Below are positions 18,149-26,978 of a stretch of DNA of 64,000 bases, in pieces. The translations under genes were made by a program, and so were the position numbers. The notes beneath the pieces were generated by a model that ran no database searches, was not told the DNA's origin, and saw nothing but the letters and a program-made list of their open reading frames with translations. Positions within the stretch are counted from its first letter, which is position 1; the number at the start of each line of letters is the position of its first letter. Origin of the DNA: Anaerolineae bacterium (GTDB taxonomy: Bacteria; Chloroflexota; Anaerolineae; Anaerolineales; Anaerolineaceae); assembly GCA_013178295.1 (NCBI GenBank), contig JABLWW010000007.1:124001-188000 (forward strand), read 5' to 3'.

Positions 18149-18943
18149 TCAAGCGGGCTGGCGAATGTCATGCCACAGCACCACGTGCTGACCATCAACT
18201 GCACAAACTTTCACTGGCACGCCATAAGTCTCACTCAGCTGCTCAGCAGTAAACACTTCGTCAAAACGTCCCACATGCTTGACCTGCCCATCGCGCACAA
18301 GCACCAGATGTGTTGCAATCGAGGCCGCCACCTCAGGTTCATGTGTTGTCAACACCACCGTAACCCCTTGCTGTACAAGCTGTTCAAGCAAACGCAAAAG
18401 CCGCCCCTTGTTACCCAAATCAAGATGAGATGTCGGCTCATCCAGAAGTAAAATCTTTGGCTGCTGTGCCAGGGCGCGCGCCATCAGCACCATCTGACGC
18501 TCCCCGCCGCTCAGACTGGTAATCGCCCGCATTCTTAAATTCCCCAAACCTACCTGTTCCAACGCCGCAAGTGCAATACGGCAATCCTCCTCACCAGGCA
18601 TATCCAGCGGCTTGAGATAGGGAGCGCGCCCCAGAAGCACATACTCCATCAGCGAATACTCAAAGACAACATGCTCACTTTGCGGCACCAATGCAATCAT
18701 CTGACCAAGTGCGCGGCGTGTGTAACTGCCTAAAGGACGACCATCAAGATCAATACTCCCACCCTGACGGCGCAACCATCCCATGATCAAATGCAACAGG
18801 GTAGTCTTACCCGCCCCATTTGGGCCCAGAATGGCAGTTACAGACCCCCTGACAATATCCAGCGAAAATGCTTTCAGCGCCAGGGATTCCTGCGTGTCAT
18901 ACCGATAACTGACATCTCGTAGCGCCAACAAAACATCGCTCAT
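18149..18943 (-). CDS. ABC transporter ATPase, iron-siderophore/B12 type
   Basis: A 264-residue ATPase of the FecE/BtuD/FhuC class. Walker A is GPNGAGKTT, the signature LSGGERQMV, Walker B LLLDEPTSHLD, and the switch His is in TTHEPE. It powers the FecCD-type permease encoded just before it; the genes overlap by four bases (ATGA). It is the last gene of the padR / binding protein / permease / ATPase set. The substrate cannot be told from the sequence: siderophore, haem or cobalamin are all possible, and cobalamin would serve the B12-dependent mutase of this genome. Confidence 0.92.
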   Translation of the reverse strand: MSDVLLALRDVSYRYDTQESLALKAFSLDIVRGSVTAILGPNGAGKTTLLHLIMGWLRRQGGSIDLDGRPLGSYTRRALGQMIALVPQSEHVVFEYSLMEYVLLGRAPYLKPLDMPGEEDCRIALAALEQVGLGNLRMRAITSLSGGERQMVLMARALAQQPKILLLDEPTSHLDLGNKGRLLRLLEQLVQQGVTVVLTTHEPEVAASIATHLVLVRDGQVKHVGRFDEVFTAEQLSETYGVPVKVCAVDGQHVVLWHDIRQPA

Positions 18944-19947
18944 GCCTGCGCCCGGATACCTCTCATCAGCATCATAAGGATAAAAATCGCCGCACCAATC
19001 AGTGAGGTGAGAATACCCAAAGGTATCTCACCATTCAAAAGCGTGCGTCCCATCGTATCACAAATCAAAGTGAACATAGCACCAATCAGCATCGAAGCTG
19101 GCAACACATAGCGCGTATCTGCCCCAAAGATGCGCCGCGCGATGTGCGGGATAATCAAGCCAACCCATCCCACCATGCCGCTCACCGAAACCATCGCCGC
19201 AGTTGCCAGGGTTGCCATGGTCAGCAGCAAAGCGCGCTCGCGTCCCGGTGCAATGCCCAAAGAAAAAGCCGTCTCATCACTAAGCGCCAGCAGATTTAAG
19301 CGCCAGCGTGCCCGGTAAAGTACATACAGGCTCAACAAAACCACAACCGCCACTGAGCGCAGCTTTGCCCAGGTAATCGCATATAAGCCGCCCAGCAACC
19401 AGAACGTGATTTCCTGCAACTGGCTGAGAGGGTCAGCCAGATACTTCAATATTCCCACGCCAGAAGCATAGAGCGCCGAAATCGCTATCCCCGAAAGCAC
19501 AAGACGCAATGTCCATCCACCAAAACGAACACGTCGCGCCAGAAAATAGGACAGAAGCAACCCCAAAAAAGCAAAACCGGCAGCAGATGCCTGTACAACC
19601 CAGACACTGTTGCTGAGAAAAATGATCCCAAAAGCCGCTCCAAAAGCCGCACCTTGCGATACTCCCAGAAACCCCGGCTCAACCAGCGGGTTCGAAAAGA
19701 TCATTTGAAACACGCTGCCGGCAGCCGAGAGCGCCATACCCAGCAAAATAGAAGCCAAAAGGCGCGGCAAACGCAAATTAAGCACCAGCTGCTGAGCAAG
19801 TTTATCCTGCTCAAGCTGCTCCAGTGATACAAAGCCCAGCGATGGATAACGCCCCAAAAACAGAAACAAAACCGCCGCCCCTGCCAGAAGTACAAAAAGG
19901 ACTCTTAAGATGCGTTCAGGAGCGGCGGTTGAGGTTTGATCAGGCAT
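18940..19947 (-). CDS. FecCD-family ABC permease
   Basis: A 335-residue permease of the FecCD/BtuC family with about ten membrane helices. Conserved stretches are LRLPRLLASILLGMALSAAG, NPLVEPGFLGVSQGAAFGA, LVLSGIAISALY and GWVGLIIPHIARRIFGAD, the last being the coupling region to the ATPase. It starts 8 bases after the binding-protein stop and overlaps the ATPase gene by four bases, so the three are translated from one mRNA. Confidence 0.94.
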   Translation of the reverse strand: MPDQTSTAAPERILRVLFVLLAGAAVLFLFLGRYPSLGFVSLEQLEQDKLAQQLVLNLRLPRLLASILLGMALSAAGSVFQMIFSNPLVEPGFLGVSQGAAFGAAFGIIFLSNSVWVVQASAAGFAFLGLLLSYFLARRVRFGGWTLRLVLSGIAISALYASGVGILKYLADPLSQLQEITFWLLGGLYAITWAKLRSVAVVVLLSLYVLYRARWRLNLLALSDETAFSLGIAPGRERALLLTMATLATAAMVSVSGMVGWVGLIIPHIARRIFGADTRYVLPASMLIGAMFTLICDTMGRTLLNGEIPLGILTSLIGAAIFILMMLMRGIRAQA

Positions 19948-19955
19948 ACACCAAT

Positions 19956-21125
19956 CTATTCAAAACTTCCCTTTAATTTCGGCTGGATATGCTCTTGATA
20001 GGCTTTGTCATCCAAGCCATACATTGTATCATAGAAGCCGCGAATTTCCTGCTGCATATCCAGATTGCCAAAAAGCTCAGGATGGATTTTGGTTGCGAGC
20101 CATTGCAGACCAAGTATCCAACGCGGCGTAGGCTGATCCCAGCTGACAAAATCCTTAGGAAAAGCATAGAGCTTCCCCTCTTTGACAGCGCGTAATTGCT
20201 GCCACTCGCTGCTGGCTTGCAACCCTGCGACTGTCTTGTCCACATCACCGAAATAGTCAATAATATAAATCTGGTCAGCATCCCAAGCAGCAATCTGTTC
20301 CAAGTTAACCTTTGTCCAGCCTTTTTCCAGCTGAATATCCGTCCAGACCGGAATTCCACCTGCCATATTCACCAGAAGCGTTTGAAGCCAACTGACTGGG
20401 GGTACATTAAATGCTACCTGCCCGTCTTTCTCCGAATAGTACAACAACAGCACGCGCGGTTTTTGAGAATCATCCACCCCCGCCAGCGATTGATCAACTT
20501 GATCTATGCGGGCCTGAAAGTAACTGACGATCTCTTCCGCCCGCGCGGTATTATTAAAAAGCTGACCAATATTCCTGATATCGCGCCAGTACTGATCCGG
20601 CGTTTCAAAGTCCACATAAACCACCGCCGTACCCACACTCTCCAGCGGCTTACCCACTGTCTCAGATAAATAGCTTTTTAGCACGACCACGTCCGGTTTC
20701 AATGCCAATAACTGCTCAGGGGAAACATCCGGGGGCAGTATTGGTTTGCTGGCATGATCGGGGTCAATAACGGCAATAAAATTTTCTTTGCCCTGGGCGC
20801 CCTGCCCAAGCGTGACCAGACGCGTTTTAGCCTCCGGAAACAAATACAAGGCATCAAATATCAGCACCGATCCTTTTCCTGCCAGCGCCACGCGCTGCGG
20901 CGGTACGGCAAACTGCACCTCGCGCCCCAGCGCATCTACTACCGTTATCCCCGTCGGTGAGGATGTCGCAGGCTGAACAGTCTCTGTCGGCTCTGCAGTT
21001 GGCTGCATAGGAGCAGGCGGTGGCTCAGTTGGCGCCAGTGTGGGGATCACAGGCTGCGCTGTGCAAGCCGCCGCCAACAAAGAAATGACAAAAGCAAATA
21101 GTACAATAATATTTTGGGTCTTCAT
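19956..21125 (-). CDS. Substrate-binding lipoprotein of the FecCD-type transporter
   Basis: A 389-residue periplasmic-binding-protein-like lipoprotein of the FepB/BtuF class. The signal MKTQNIIVLFAFVISLLAAA ends in a lipobox (LAAAC) with the lipidated Cys at about residue 21. A Pro/Thr/Glu-rich spacer to about residue 60 is followed by the two-lobe binding fold (VVDALGREVQFAVPPQRVA, LLALKPDVVVL). The frame is open to 21197, but the ATG at 21125 has AAGGAG eight bases upstream and opens with the signal peptide, so I use it. It lies 41 bases after padR and probably shares its promoter. Confidence 0.93.
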   Translation of the reverse strand: MKTQNIIVLFAFVISLLAAACTAQPVIPTLAPTEPPPAPMQPTAEPTETVQPATSSPTGITVVDALGREVQFAVPPQRVALAGKGSVLIFDALYLFPEAKTRLVTLGQGAQGKENFIAVIDPDHASKPILPPDVSPEQLLALKPDVVVLKSYLSETVGKPLESVGTAVVYVDFETPDQYWRDIRNIGQLFNNTARAEEIVSYFQARIDQVDQSLAGVDDSQKPRVLLLYYSEKDGQVAFNVPPVSWLQTLLVNMAGGIPVWTDIQLEKGWTKVNLEQIAAWDADQIYIIDYFGDVDKTVAGLQASSEWQQLRAVKEGKLYAFPKDFVSWDQPTPRWILGLQWLATKIHPELFGNLDMQQEIRGFYDTMYGLDDKAYQEHIQPKLKGSFE

Positions 21126-21166
21126 TAACACACTCCTTTTATAGATAATTTTGAAACTTGTTTCCA

Positions 21167-21688
21167 TCAAACCGTTTGCAGACAGAGTTCCAACCACTGC
21201 TGTACTGCACGTATCTGCCCCAAACGGAAGTCAACCACCAGACGCCAGTAATCATCCTGGATATCGCCAGCATTTTTCTCCAAAGCATCTTCCATCTCAC
21301 CGAGCACCGCCTTCTGCTTTGTTACCAGTTCCTGCAAACCAGGCAAATTCAAGGTGCGAAAGAAATACAAACGCACAAGAAACTCAACACGAATGTTGCG
21401 GATATGCATCGTCGGCTGGTTTAACCACTGGGCAAATCTGATACGTCCAGCATCCGTCAGATAATATATCTTGCGCGCCGGGCGATTCGGCTGCGTCACC
21501 ACATCCATTGCCAGATAGCCCTGCTCAGCCAATTCCTTGAGCTGGGCATACATCAAACTTCGCCCCAGCCGCCAGACACGTCCCAGATCGTGTTCAAACT
21601 CACGGCTCAGGTCATAGGCATATCTTGGCGCATTGATAAAAAAGCCCAATAACGCAGGTTGAAGCGACAAAAAGGTATCTTCAGGCAT
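21167..21688 (-). CDS. PadR-family transcriptional regulator
   Basis: A 173-residue PadR-type repressor. The N-terminal winged helix is recognisable (LLGFFINAPRYAYDLSREFE, SLMYAQLKELAEQGYL, KIYYLTDAGRIRFAQWL), followed by a C-terminal helical dimerisation part. PadR proteins usually respond to small ligands and often control adjacent transporters. It is the first gene of a four-gene set with a FecBCD-type uptake system. Its own promoter contains two inverted repeats, one in the -35/-10 spacer and one over the transcript start, which points to autoregulation of the operon. The inducer is unknown. Confidence 0.92.
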   Translation of the reverse strand: MPEDTFLSLQPALLGFFINAPRYAYDLSREFEHDLGRVWRLGRSLMYAQLKELAEQGYLAMDVVTQPNRPARKIYYLTDAGRIRFAQWLNQPTMHIRNIRVEFLVRLYFFRTLNLPGLQELVTKQKAVLGEMEDALEKNAGDIQDDYWRLVVDFRLGQIRAVQQWLELCLQTV

Positions 21689-21707
21689 TATATATCCAAA
21701 ATATAAC

Positions 21708-21753
21708 TATTCATATTGTGAATAATTATATGACTATATGTCATATTCGTCAA
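21708..21753 (-). promoter_or_regulatory. padR operon promoter with two dyad operators
   Basis: On the minus strand TTGACG (21753-21748), a 17-base spacer and a consensus TATAAT (21730-21725) predict a start near 21718. The dyad ATATGAC-TATAT-GTCATAT (21728-21746) fills the spacer. A second dyad TATTCA-TATTG-TGAATA (21708-21724) covers the transcript start. Both have five-base centres and their midpoints are 21 bp apart, two helical turns, so they face the same side of the DNA. This suits two regulator dimers blocking RNA polymerase. Confidence 0.75.
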
Positions 21754-21830
21754 GCTCATTTTCTCCACCCCTACCACACTGTCAATCAGCGGGCTGATAT
21801 AGATATTGAAAACCTATGCTAGAGCGCTTT

Positions 21831-24350
21831 TTATTCCAAAGGAGGGTTATGTGTCTCCTCTTCTTTCCCATTCTCTTTCTCTCTGGGCTTTTTCGCATGG
21901 GCGGCGCGCGGTTTGTCGGTCTTAACAGCCTCAGGGTGCAACGCTGCTTCCAGAACCTGATCCATGTGAGTCACCGGGATAATCTTCAGACTGTCCTTGA
22001 CCTTTTTAGGCACGTCCACAAGGTCCTTCAAATTTCGCTCAGGTAATAGCACCGTCTTCAAACCGGCGCGGTGCGCCGCCAAAACTTTCTCCCGCACTCC
22101 GCCCACCTGCAGCACCCGCCCACGCAGGGTAATCTCACCAGTCATCCCCACCTCGCGTCTGACCGGGCGCTCGGTAAAAGCAGAAACCAGCGCAGTGGCA
22201 ATGGTGATCCCCGCGCTGGGACCATCCTTAGGTATTGCCCCTTCGGGGATATGAATATGAACATCCAGACGCTCATAAATCTCAGGGTTGATGCCCAAAA
22301 CCTGCGACCTGGACTTCAAGTAAGAAAGCGCTGCCTGGGCTGATTCCTGCATCACCTCGCCAATTTGTCCGGTGATTTGCATGTTCCCTTTGCCATCCAT
22401 GATCAGCACTTCCACAGGCATTATCTCCCCCCCATTTTCAGTCCAGGCAACCGCAGTTGCAACGCCAACTTCATCCTGCATTTCGGCTTCAAGCGAAAAA
22501 TACTGTGGAGGCCCAAGAAAGCGTTCGATCGTCGCCGCGGTGATACGGGCCGGAAAATGTTTATGTTCCGACTTAAGGCGCGCTACTTTGCGACAAACGC
22601 GTCCTATCTCGCGCTCTAGGTTTCGCACCCCAGCTTCATAGGTATATTCATGAATAATCTTGCTGACCGCCTTATCCAGGAAAGTGATTTCCGATATCTC
22701 CAGTCCGCTCTCTTCAACTTGGCGGGGAATCAGAAAACGGCGGGCAATCTCCAGCTTTTCCTCTTCAATATAGCCTGGAAAGTCAATCACCTCAACACGA
22801 TCCACCAAGGCAGGCGGAATAGACATCAACGTATTGGCAGTGGTGATGAACAACACTTTCGAGAGATCATAAGGCAGTTCAAGATAATGATCCGAAAAAG
22901 CAAAGTTTTGCTCAGGGTCAAGCACCTCCAGAAGCGCCGAAGAAGGATCACCGCGAAAATCCGTTCCCAGCTTGTCAATTTCATCTAACATAAACAGCGG
23001 ATTGACCGTCCCGGCGCGGCGCATGGTTTGCAAAATACGCCCCGGCAACGCTCCAATATACGTACGGCGATGTCCGCGAATTTCCGCCTCATCGCGCACC
23101 CCCCCGAGCGAAACCCGCACAAATTTTCTTCCCAGCGCCTCAGCAATTGAACGCCCTAGCGAAGTCTTCCCCGTACCGGGAGGACCGACAAAGCACAAAA
23201 TCGGCTGGCGCGCCTTTTTGGGCTTCAAACTACGCACAGCAATATATTCCAAAATACGGTCTTTGGCTTTTCCAAGCCCAAAATGATACTGATCCAGCAC
23301 CTGCGAGGCATGCACTACATCCAGATTGTCTTCCGTCTCCTGTGTCCAGGGTAAATCGAGTATCCAGTCAATATAAGCGCGCAACATGCCCACCTCGGGC
23401 GACATCGCCGGCATCTGCGCAAGACGCTCCACCTCCTTTTGTGCTGTTGCCAGCACTTCTTTGGGCAGCCCCGCCTTATCTATCTTTGCCTTAAGCTCTT
23501 CAATTTCGCGTGACCAGATATCCCCTTCCCCCAATTCGGTTTGGATGGCTTTCATCTGTTCACGCAGGTAAAATTCCCGCTGACTGCGATCCACTTCACT
23601 CTGCACGCGGGTATGAATATCATCTTCCAGCTGCAAAACATCCAATTCCTGAGCAAGCAGCCAGTTAAGCCGCTTGAGACGCTCAACTGGGTCCACCATA
23701 GCAAGCAGCTCTTGACGTTCGTTGAAAGGTAAAGAAATTGCGGTGGCGATCATATCTGCCAGCCAGCCTGGTTCAGATATGTTTAGTGAAAAGAGATGAG
23801 CTTCCTCAGGAAGACTGCGATCTAGCTGAACACAGCGCTCAAACAAATCCCGCGAAGTGCGCATCAATGCTTCGATATTACGATCCAGTGGGCGCTCATC
23901 GTCAATGATCCGCGCCCGCACGCGAAAATAGGGTTTTTTCTGCGTGAATTCCAGGATTTCCAGCCGCCGCCGCCCCTGCACCAGCGCCGAGTTATTGCCA
24001 TCTGGGAGCGTCAACAGCCGCCCGACTGCCATCTCAACCCCAACTTTCATAAAGTCCTTGGGCTTGGGGTCATCAATCTCAGGGTCTTGCTGCACCAGCC
24101 CAACCAGCGTCTGATAGTTGTACTGGCTTTCCTGGATTGCCAGCAAGTTCGCCCCCGGCGTAACAAAAATGGGCGAAATCATGCGCGGGAACACCACCAT
24201 ATCGCGCATTGCGATCGCCGGGCATTCAATAATGCCAAACTCATCCGGTTCGCTGTCCGGAATCTGATAAAGTTCCTCCGTTCTCTGGTGAAGTGAAGCA
24301 GGAAAATCTTCCATATCTTCCTGACGAGAAAACCAATCATCAGATCGCAT
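21831..24350 (-). CDS. lon: ATP-dependent protease Lon
   Basis: An 839-residue Lon protease, which degrades misfolded and regulatory proteins. It has the N-terminal LonSB-like domain ([20 protein letters not shown]), a coiled-coil region, an AAA+ module (Walker A GPPGTGKT, Walker [11 protein letters not shown]) and a serine protease domain with the catalytic Ser in [10 protein letters not shown] and the Lys further on. The C-terminal tail is highly charged. ATG 24350 is used, because AGGAG lies five bases upstream; an in-frame GTG at 24356 is less likely. The start overlaps the folC stop (TAATG), so translation is coupled to folC. Confidence 0.97.
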   Translation of the reverse strand: MRSDDWFSRQEDMEDFPASLHQRTEELYQIPDSEPDEFGIIECPAIAMRDMVVFPRMISPIFVTPGANLLAIQESQYNYQTLVGLVQQDPEIDDPKPKDFMKVGVEMAVGRLLTLPDGNNSALVQGRRRLEILEFTQKKPYFRVRARIIDDERPLDRNIEALMRTSRDLFERCVQLDRSLPEEAHLFSLNISEPGWLADMIATAISLPFNERQELLAMVDPVERLKRLNWLLAQELDVLQLEDDIHTRVQSEVDRSQREFYLREQMKAIQTELGEGDIWSREIEELKAKIDKAGLPKEVLATAQKEVERLAQMPAMSPEVGMLRAYIDWILDLPWTQETEDNLDVVHASQVLDQYHFGLGKAKDRILEYIAVRSLKPKKARQPILCFVGPPGTGKTSLGRSIAEALGRKFVRVSLGGVRDEAEIRGHRRTYIGALPGRILQTMRRAGTVNPLFMLDEIDKLGTDFRGDPSSALLEVLDPEQNFAFSDHYLELPYDLSKVLFITTANTLMSIPPALVDRVEVIDFPGYIEEEKLEIARRFLIPRQVEESGLEISEITFLDKAVSKIIHEYTYEAGVRNLEREIGRVCRKVARLKSEHKHFPARITAATIERFLGPPQYFSLEAEMQDEVGVATAVAWTENGGEIMPVEVLIMDGKGNMQITGQIGEVMQESAQAALSYLKSRSQVLGINPEIYERLDVHIHIPEGAIPKDGPSAGITIATALVSAFTERPVRREVGMTGEITLRGRVLQVGGVREKVLAAHRAGLKTVLLPERNLKDLVDVPKKVKDSLKIIPVTHMDQVLEAALHPEAVKTDKPRAAHAKKPREKENGKEEETHNPPLE

Positions 24351-25777
24351 TACCACTCCTGAATTCCACCATAGTACAGCGCATTTTCAAAATTACGCAG
24401 GGGTAGCCCCAGCTTTTGCCAGGTTTCACGTACCGCCGCAGCAACAAACAGGCTGCCTGCTACAACAACTGCCACCTCATCATGCCCGGAAACCTCCAGA
24501 GCGCACTCCAGCGCCCTTTCCACAGGCACAACAGACTCTGCCTCAACAGGATATTTCCGTGCTAATTCTACCAGCTTATCGGCATCCATCGCCCGCGGAT
24601 GAACAGATTGCGTAAAGATAACCCGTTGAGCATAAGGCAACAATTCTTCCAGCATTCCATCCACATCTTTATCCTCCGAGGCACCAAACAAAAGAAGGAA
24701 AGGAACACTGGGAAAATACTCCTCAATAGTCAGGCGAAGCTTCAGCGCAGAATCACGATTGTGGGCACAATCCACGACAAACAAGGGGTTACGGCGCAAT
24801 ATCTCAAAACGTGCCGGCCAAAAGACCTGTGAGAAGCCACGCTGAATATCCTTTTCGATAAGATACAATCCGCGCTGGCGCGCAACCTGCAGGGCAGCAT
24901 ACGCTGTTGCCGCATTTTCCACCTGATGATACCCCAGCAAAGGTATCTCCAGACAGGTTGAATGCAATACCTGCCGGTCAGTATACGAACTTGAAGCTTT
25001 GCAACGCTTTTCTTTGGAAGTATGCCAAATCAGAAAGGTTTGTCCATCTAGCGATTGCTTCCATGGGGTAAAACAATATGCCTGCTCTACCCGAATAAGT
25101 GGCGCGCCGCGCTGCAAGGCTGTCTGTTCAATGACCTGTCGGGCTTCATCTCTCTGTGGTGCCACAACGACTGGCTTTCCAGGTTTGATAATGCCCGCCT
25201 TTTCACTCGCAATGGCGCTTAACGTGTTCCCCAGCACATTGGTATGGTCATAAGAAATGGATGTAATTACAGAGACAAGTGGATCAACCACATTGGTTGC
25301 ATCGAGACGACCGCCAAGCCCAACTTCAATCACTGCAATTTCTGCATTGCACTGCGCAAAATACAAGAACGCCAACGCTGTGGTAATCTCAAATGATGTC
25401 AAATGTTCAATCTCAGCCACATGCGGGCGCAGCGCCTCCACCAGCCGCACCAGATCGGCATGTGCAATCACTTGCCCATTGAATTGTATACGCTCACAGA
25501 AATCCGACAAATGCGGTGAGGTATAAAAACCCGTGCGATACCCCCCCGCCCGTAAAGCAGATGCCAGCATGGCAGATACAGAACCCTTCCCTTTGGTGCC
25601 GGTAACATGAATAACAGCGTATTTCTGGTGAGGGTTTCCCAAACGGGCAAGCAGCGCACGTACACGATCAAGATCAAATTTATCTGCCGTATACCGAAAA
25701 GTGCGCGTCAGGCTGTAATCTACAAAGCTGTAGATATAGTCCAATGCCTCTTGATAAGCAATTTCAGCATCATTCAT
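24350..25777 (-). CDS. folC: Folylpolyglutamate/dihydrofolate synthase
   Basis: A 475-residue Mur-ligase-family enzyme that adds glutamate to folates (and glutamate to dihydropteroate when bifunctional). Motifs: P-loop [54 protein letters not shown] and, in the C-terminal ligase domain, [12 protein letters not shown] 25777 ([10 protein letters not shown]) has GGAG eight bases upstream; the frame runs on to 25816 but the family start fits 25777. An extended -10 (TGGTACAAT, 25810-25802) gives a leader of about 18 bases. Its stop overlaps the lon start. Confidence 0.94.
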   Translation of the reverse strand: MNDAEIAYQEALDYIYSFVDYSLTRTFRYTADKFDLDRVRALLARLGNPHQKYAVIHVTGTKGKGSVSAMLASALRAGGYRTGFYTSPHLSDFCERIQFNGQVIAHADLVRLVEALRPHVAEIEHLTSFEITTALAFLYFAQCNAEIAVIEVGLGGRLDATNVVDPLVSVITSISYDHTNVLGNTLSAIASEKAGIIKPGKPVVVAPQRDEARQVIEQTALQRGAPLIRVEQAYCFTPWKQSLDGQTFLIWHTSKEKRCKASSSYTDRQVLHSTCLEIPLLGYHQVENAATAYAALQVARQRGLYLIEKDIQRGFSQVFWPARFEILRRNPLFVVDCAHNRDSALKLRLTIEEYFPSVPFLLLFGASEDKDVDGMLEELLPYAQRVIFTQSVHPRAMDADKLVELARKYPVEAESVVPVERALECALEVSGHDEVAVVVAGSLFVAAAVRETWQKLGLPLRNFENALYYGGIQEW

Positions 25778-25848
25778 CCATTCAATTCTCCAATCCACAG
25801 CATTGTACCACCGCAAACGCGTAACGCAAGAGGAATCACAGGGGATTA

Positions 25849-25877
25849 TTGACTCCTTGAACGGGATAGATTAAAGT
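25849..25877 (+). promoter_or_regulatory. Promoter of the DUF503 gene, predicted leaderless
   Basis: TTGACT (25849-25854), a 17-base spacer and TAAAGT (25872-25877) are followed after seven bases by the ATG at 25885. The geometry places the mRNA start at the start codon. Confidence 0.65.
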
Positions 25878-25884
25878 TAGGCTC

Positions 25885-26172
25885 ATGACCGCACTCGGAG
25901 TATTAACCCTGCATTTACATCTGCCTGGCTGCCAGTCGCTCAAAGAAAAGCGCGGGCGGATTAAGCCCGTTCTGGCGCGCTTGCACAAACAATTCAACCT
26001 TTCTGTAGCGGAAACCGACCTGCAAGACAGATGGCAAGAGGCTGTCATCTCCTGCTGTCTTATCAACAACAATCCGTCGTTTGTCCAGAGCACCCTTGAC
26101 AGGGTTACAAGATTCGCCGAAGCATCTTTTCCGGATGTTCAACTCGTCAATCACCAAATCGAAGTATTCTAG
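25885..26172 (+). CDS. DUF503 (YlxP-like) protein
   Basis: A 95-residue protein of the DUF503 family. Characteristic parts are LTLHLHLPGCQSLKEKRGRI at the N-terminus, FNLSVAETDLQDRWQEAVIS in the middle and a C-terminal beta strand. The family is small and often lies near ribosome-maturation genes (rbfA, infB); its biochemical role is not settled. Here it opens a set with a dehydrogenase and radical-SAM genes. It has its own promoter and no ribosome-binding site. Confidence 0.88.
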   Translation: MTALGVLTLHLHLPGCQSLKEKRGRIKPVLARLHKQFNLSVAETDLQDRWQEAVISCCLINNNPSFVQSTLDRVTRFAEASFPDVQLVNHQIEVF

Positions 26173-26182
26173 GAGCAAAATC

Positions 26183-26974
26183 ATGGATCTCAAGTTAAAA
26201 GACAAAATCGCGTTAGTCACCGGCGCCAGCCGCGGGCTTGGATACGCCACCGCTCACACCTTAGCGGCTGAAGGAGCAAAGATTGCCCTCAACAGCCGCG
26301 ACCCTCAAAAGCTCAACAAAGCCGCACAACAAATCGCGCTCAAAACGGGCGCGGATGTGTACCCGCTCCCTGGTGATGTCAGCCATCCCAACATCCCAGC
26401 GCAAATCATTCAACAGACCGTCAGCCATTATGGAGGATTAGACATTCTCATTGCCAATGCCGGAGGCCCCCCCACAGGACCTTTTGAAACCTTTGATGAT
26501 GACACCTGGCAAAAAGCTGTGGAGCTTTGTTTTCTCAGTCAGGTGCGCCTGATTCGTGCTGCCCTGCCCTTTCTGCGCAAATCCTCTTCAGCCGCCGTAC
26601 TGACGGTTACTTCAATTGCTGTAAAGCAGCCCGTCCCCAACCTGATCCTATCGAACAGTATTCGCTCCGCCACCGCCGGGCTAACAAAAAGTCTGGCACT
26701 GGAATTGGGGCATGAGGGCATCCGGTTTAACTCCATTCTGCCTGGTTGGACTGAAACAGAAAGAGTTATAGATTTGATGCAATATCGCGCCAAAACAAAC
26801 AACACCACCGTCGAAGAGGAAATTAAAAAACAGGCACAGGATTCGCCCTTCAAGAGACTGGCTCAACCGCAGGAATTTGCCAACGTTGCCGCTTTTCTTG
26901 TTTCGCCAGCTGCTTCCTATATTACCGGCATCATGCTCAGCGTTGATGGCGGAATGTATAAGGGAATGTTCTAG
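26183..26974 (+). CDS. Short-chain dehydrogenase family protein with altered active site
   Basis: A 263-residue SDR-fold protein. The NAD(P)-binding TGASRGLG is at about residues 12-19, followed by NAGGP and the conserved PG after strand six. Where most SDRs have YxxxK, this one reads SNSIRSA, so the catalytic Tyr is Ser and the Lys is Arg. I recall a known SDR group with the same LSNxxR pattern annotated as 3-oxoacyl-ACP reductase-like, but its reaction is unclear to me. ATG 26183 has AGGAG seven bases upstream; the frame is open to 26081, inside the DUF503 gene. The next gene begins 4 bases after the stop. Confidence 0.85.
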   Translation: MDLKLKDKIALVTGASRGLGYATAHTLAAEGAKIALNSRDPQKLNKAAQQIALKTGADVYPLPGDVSHPNIPAQIIQQTVSHYGGLDILIANAGGPPTGPFETFDDDTWQKAVELCFLSQVRLIRAALPFLRKSSSAAVLTVTSIAVKQPVPNLILSNSIRSATAGLTKSLALELGHEGIRFNSILPGWTETERVIDLMQYRAKTNNTTVEEEIKKQAQDSPFKRLAQPQEFANVAAFLVSPAASYITGIMLSVDGGMYKGMF

Positions 26975-26978
26975 CCAG

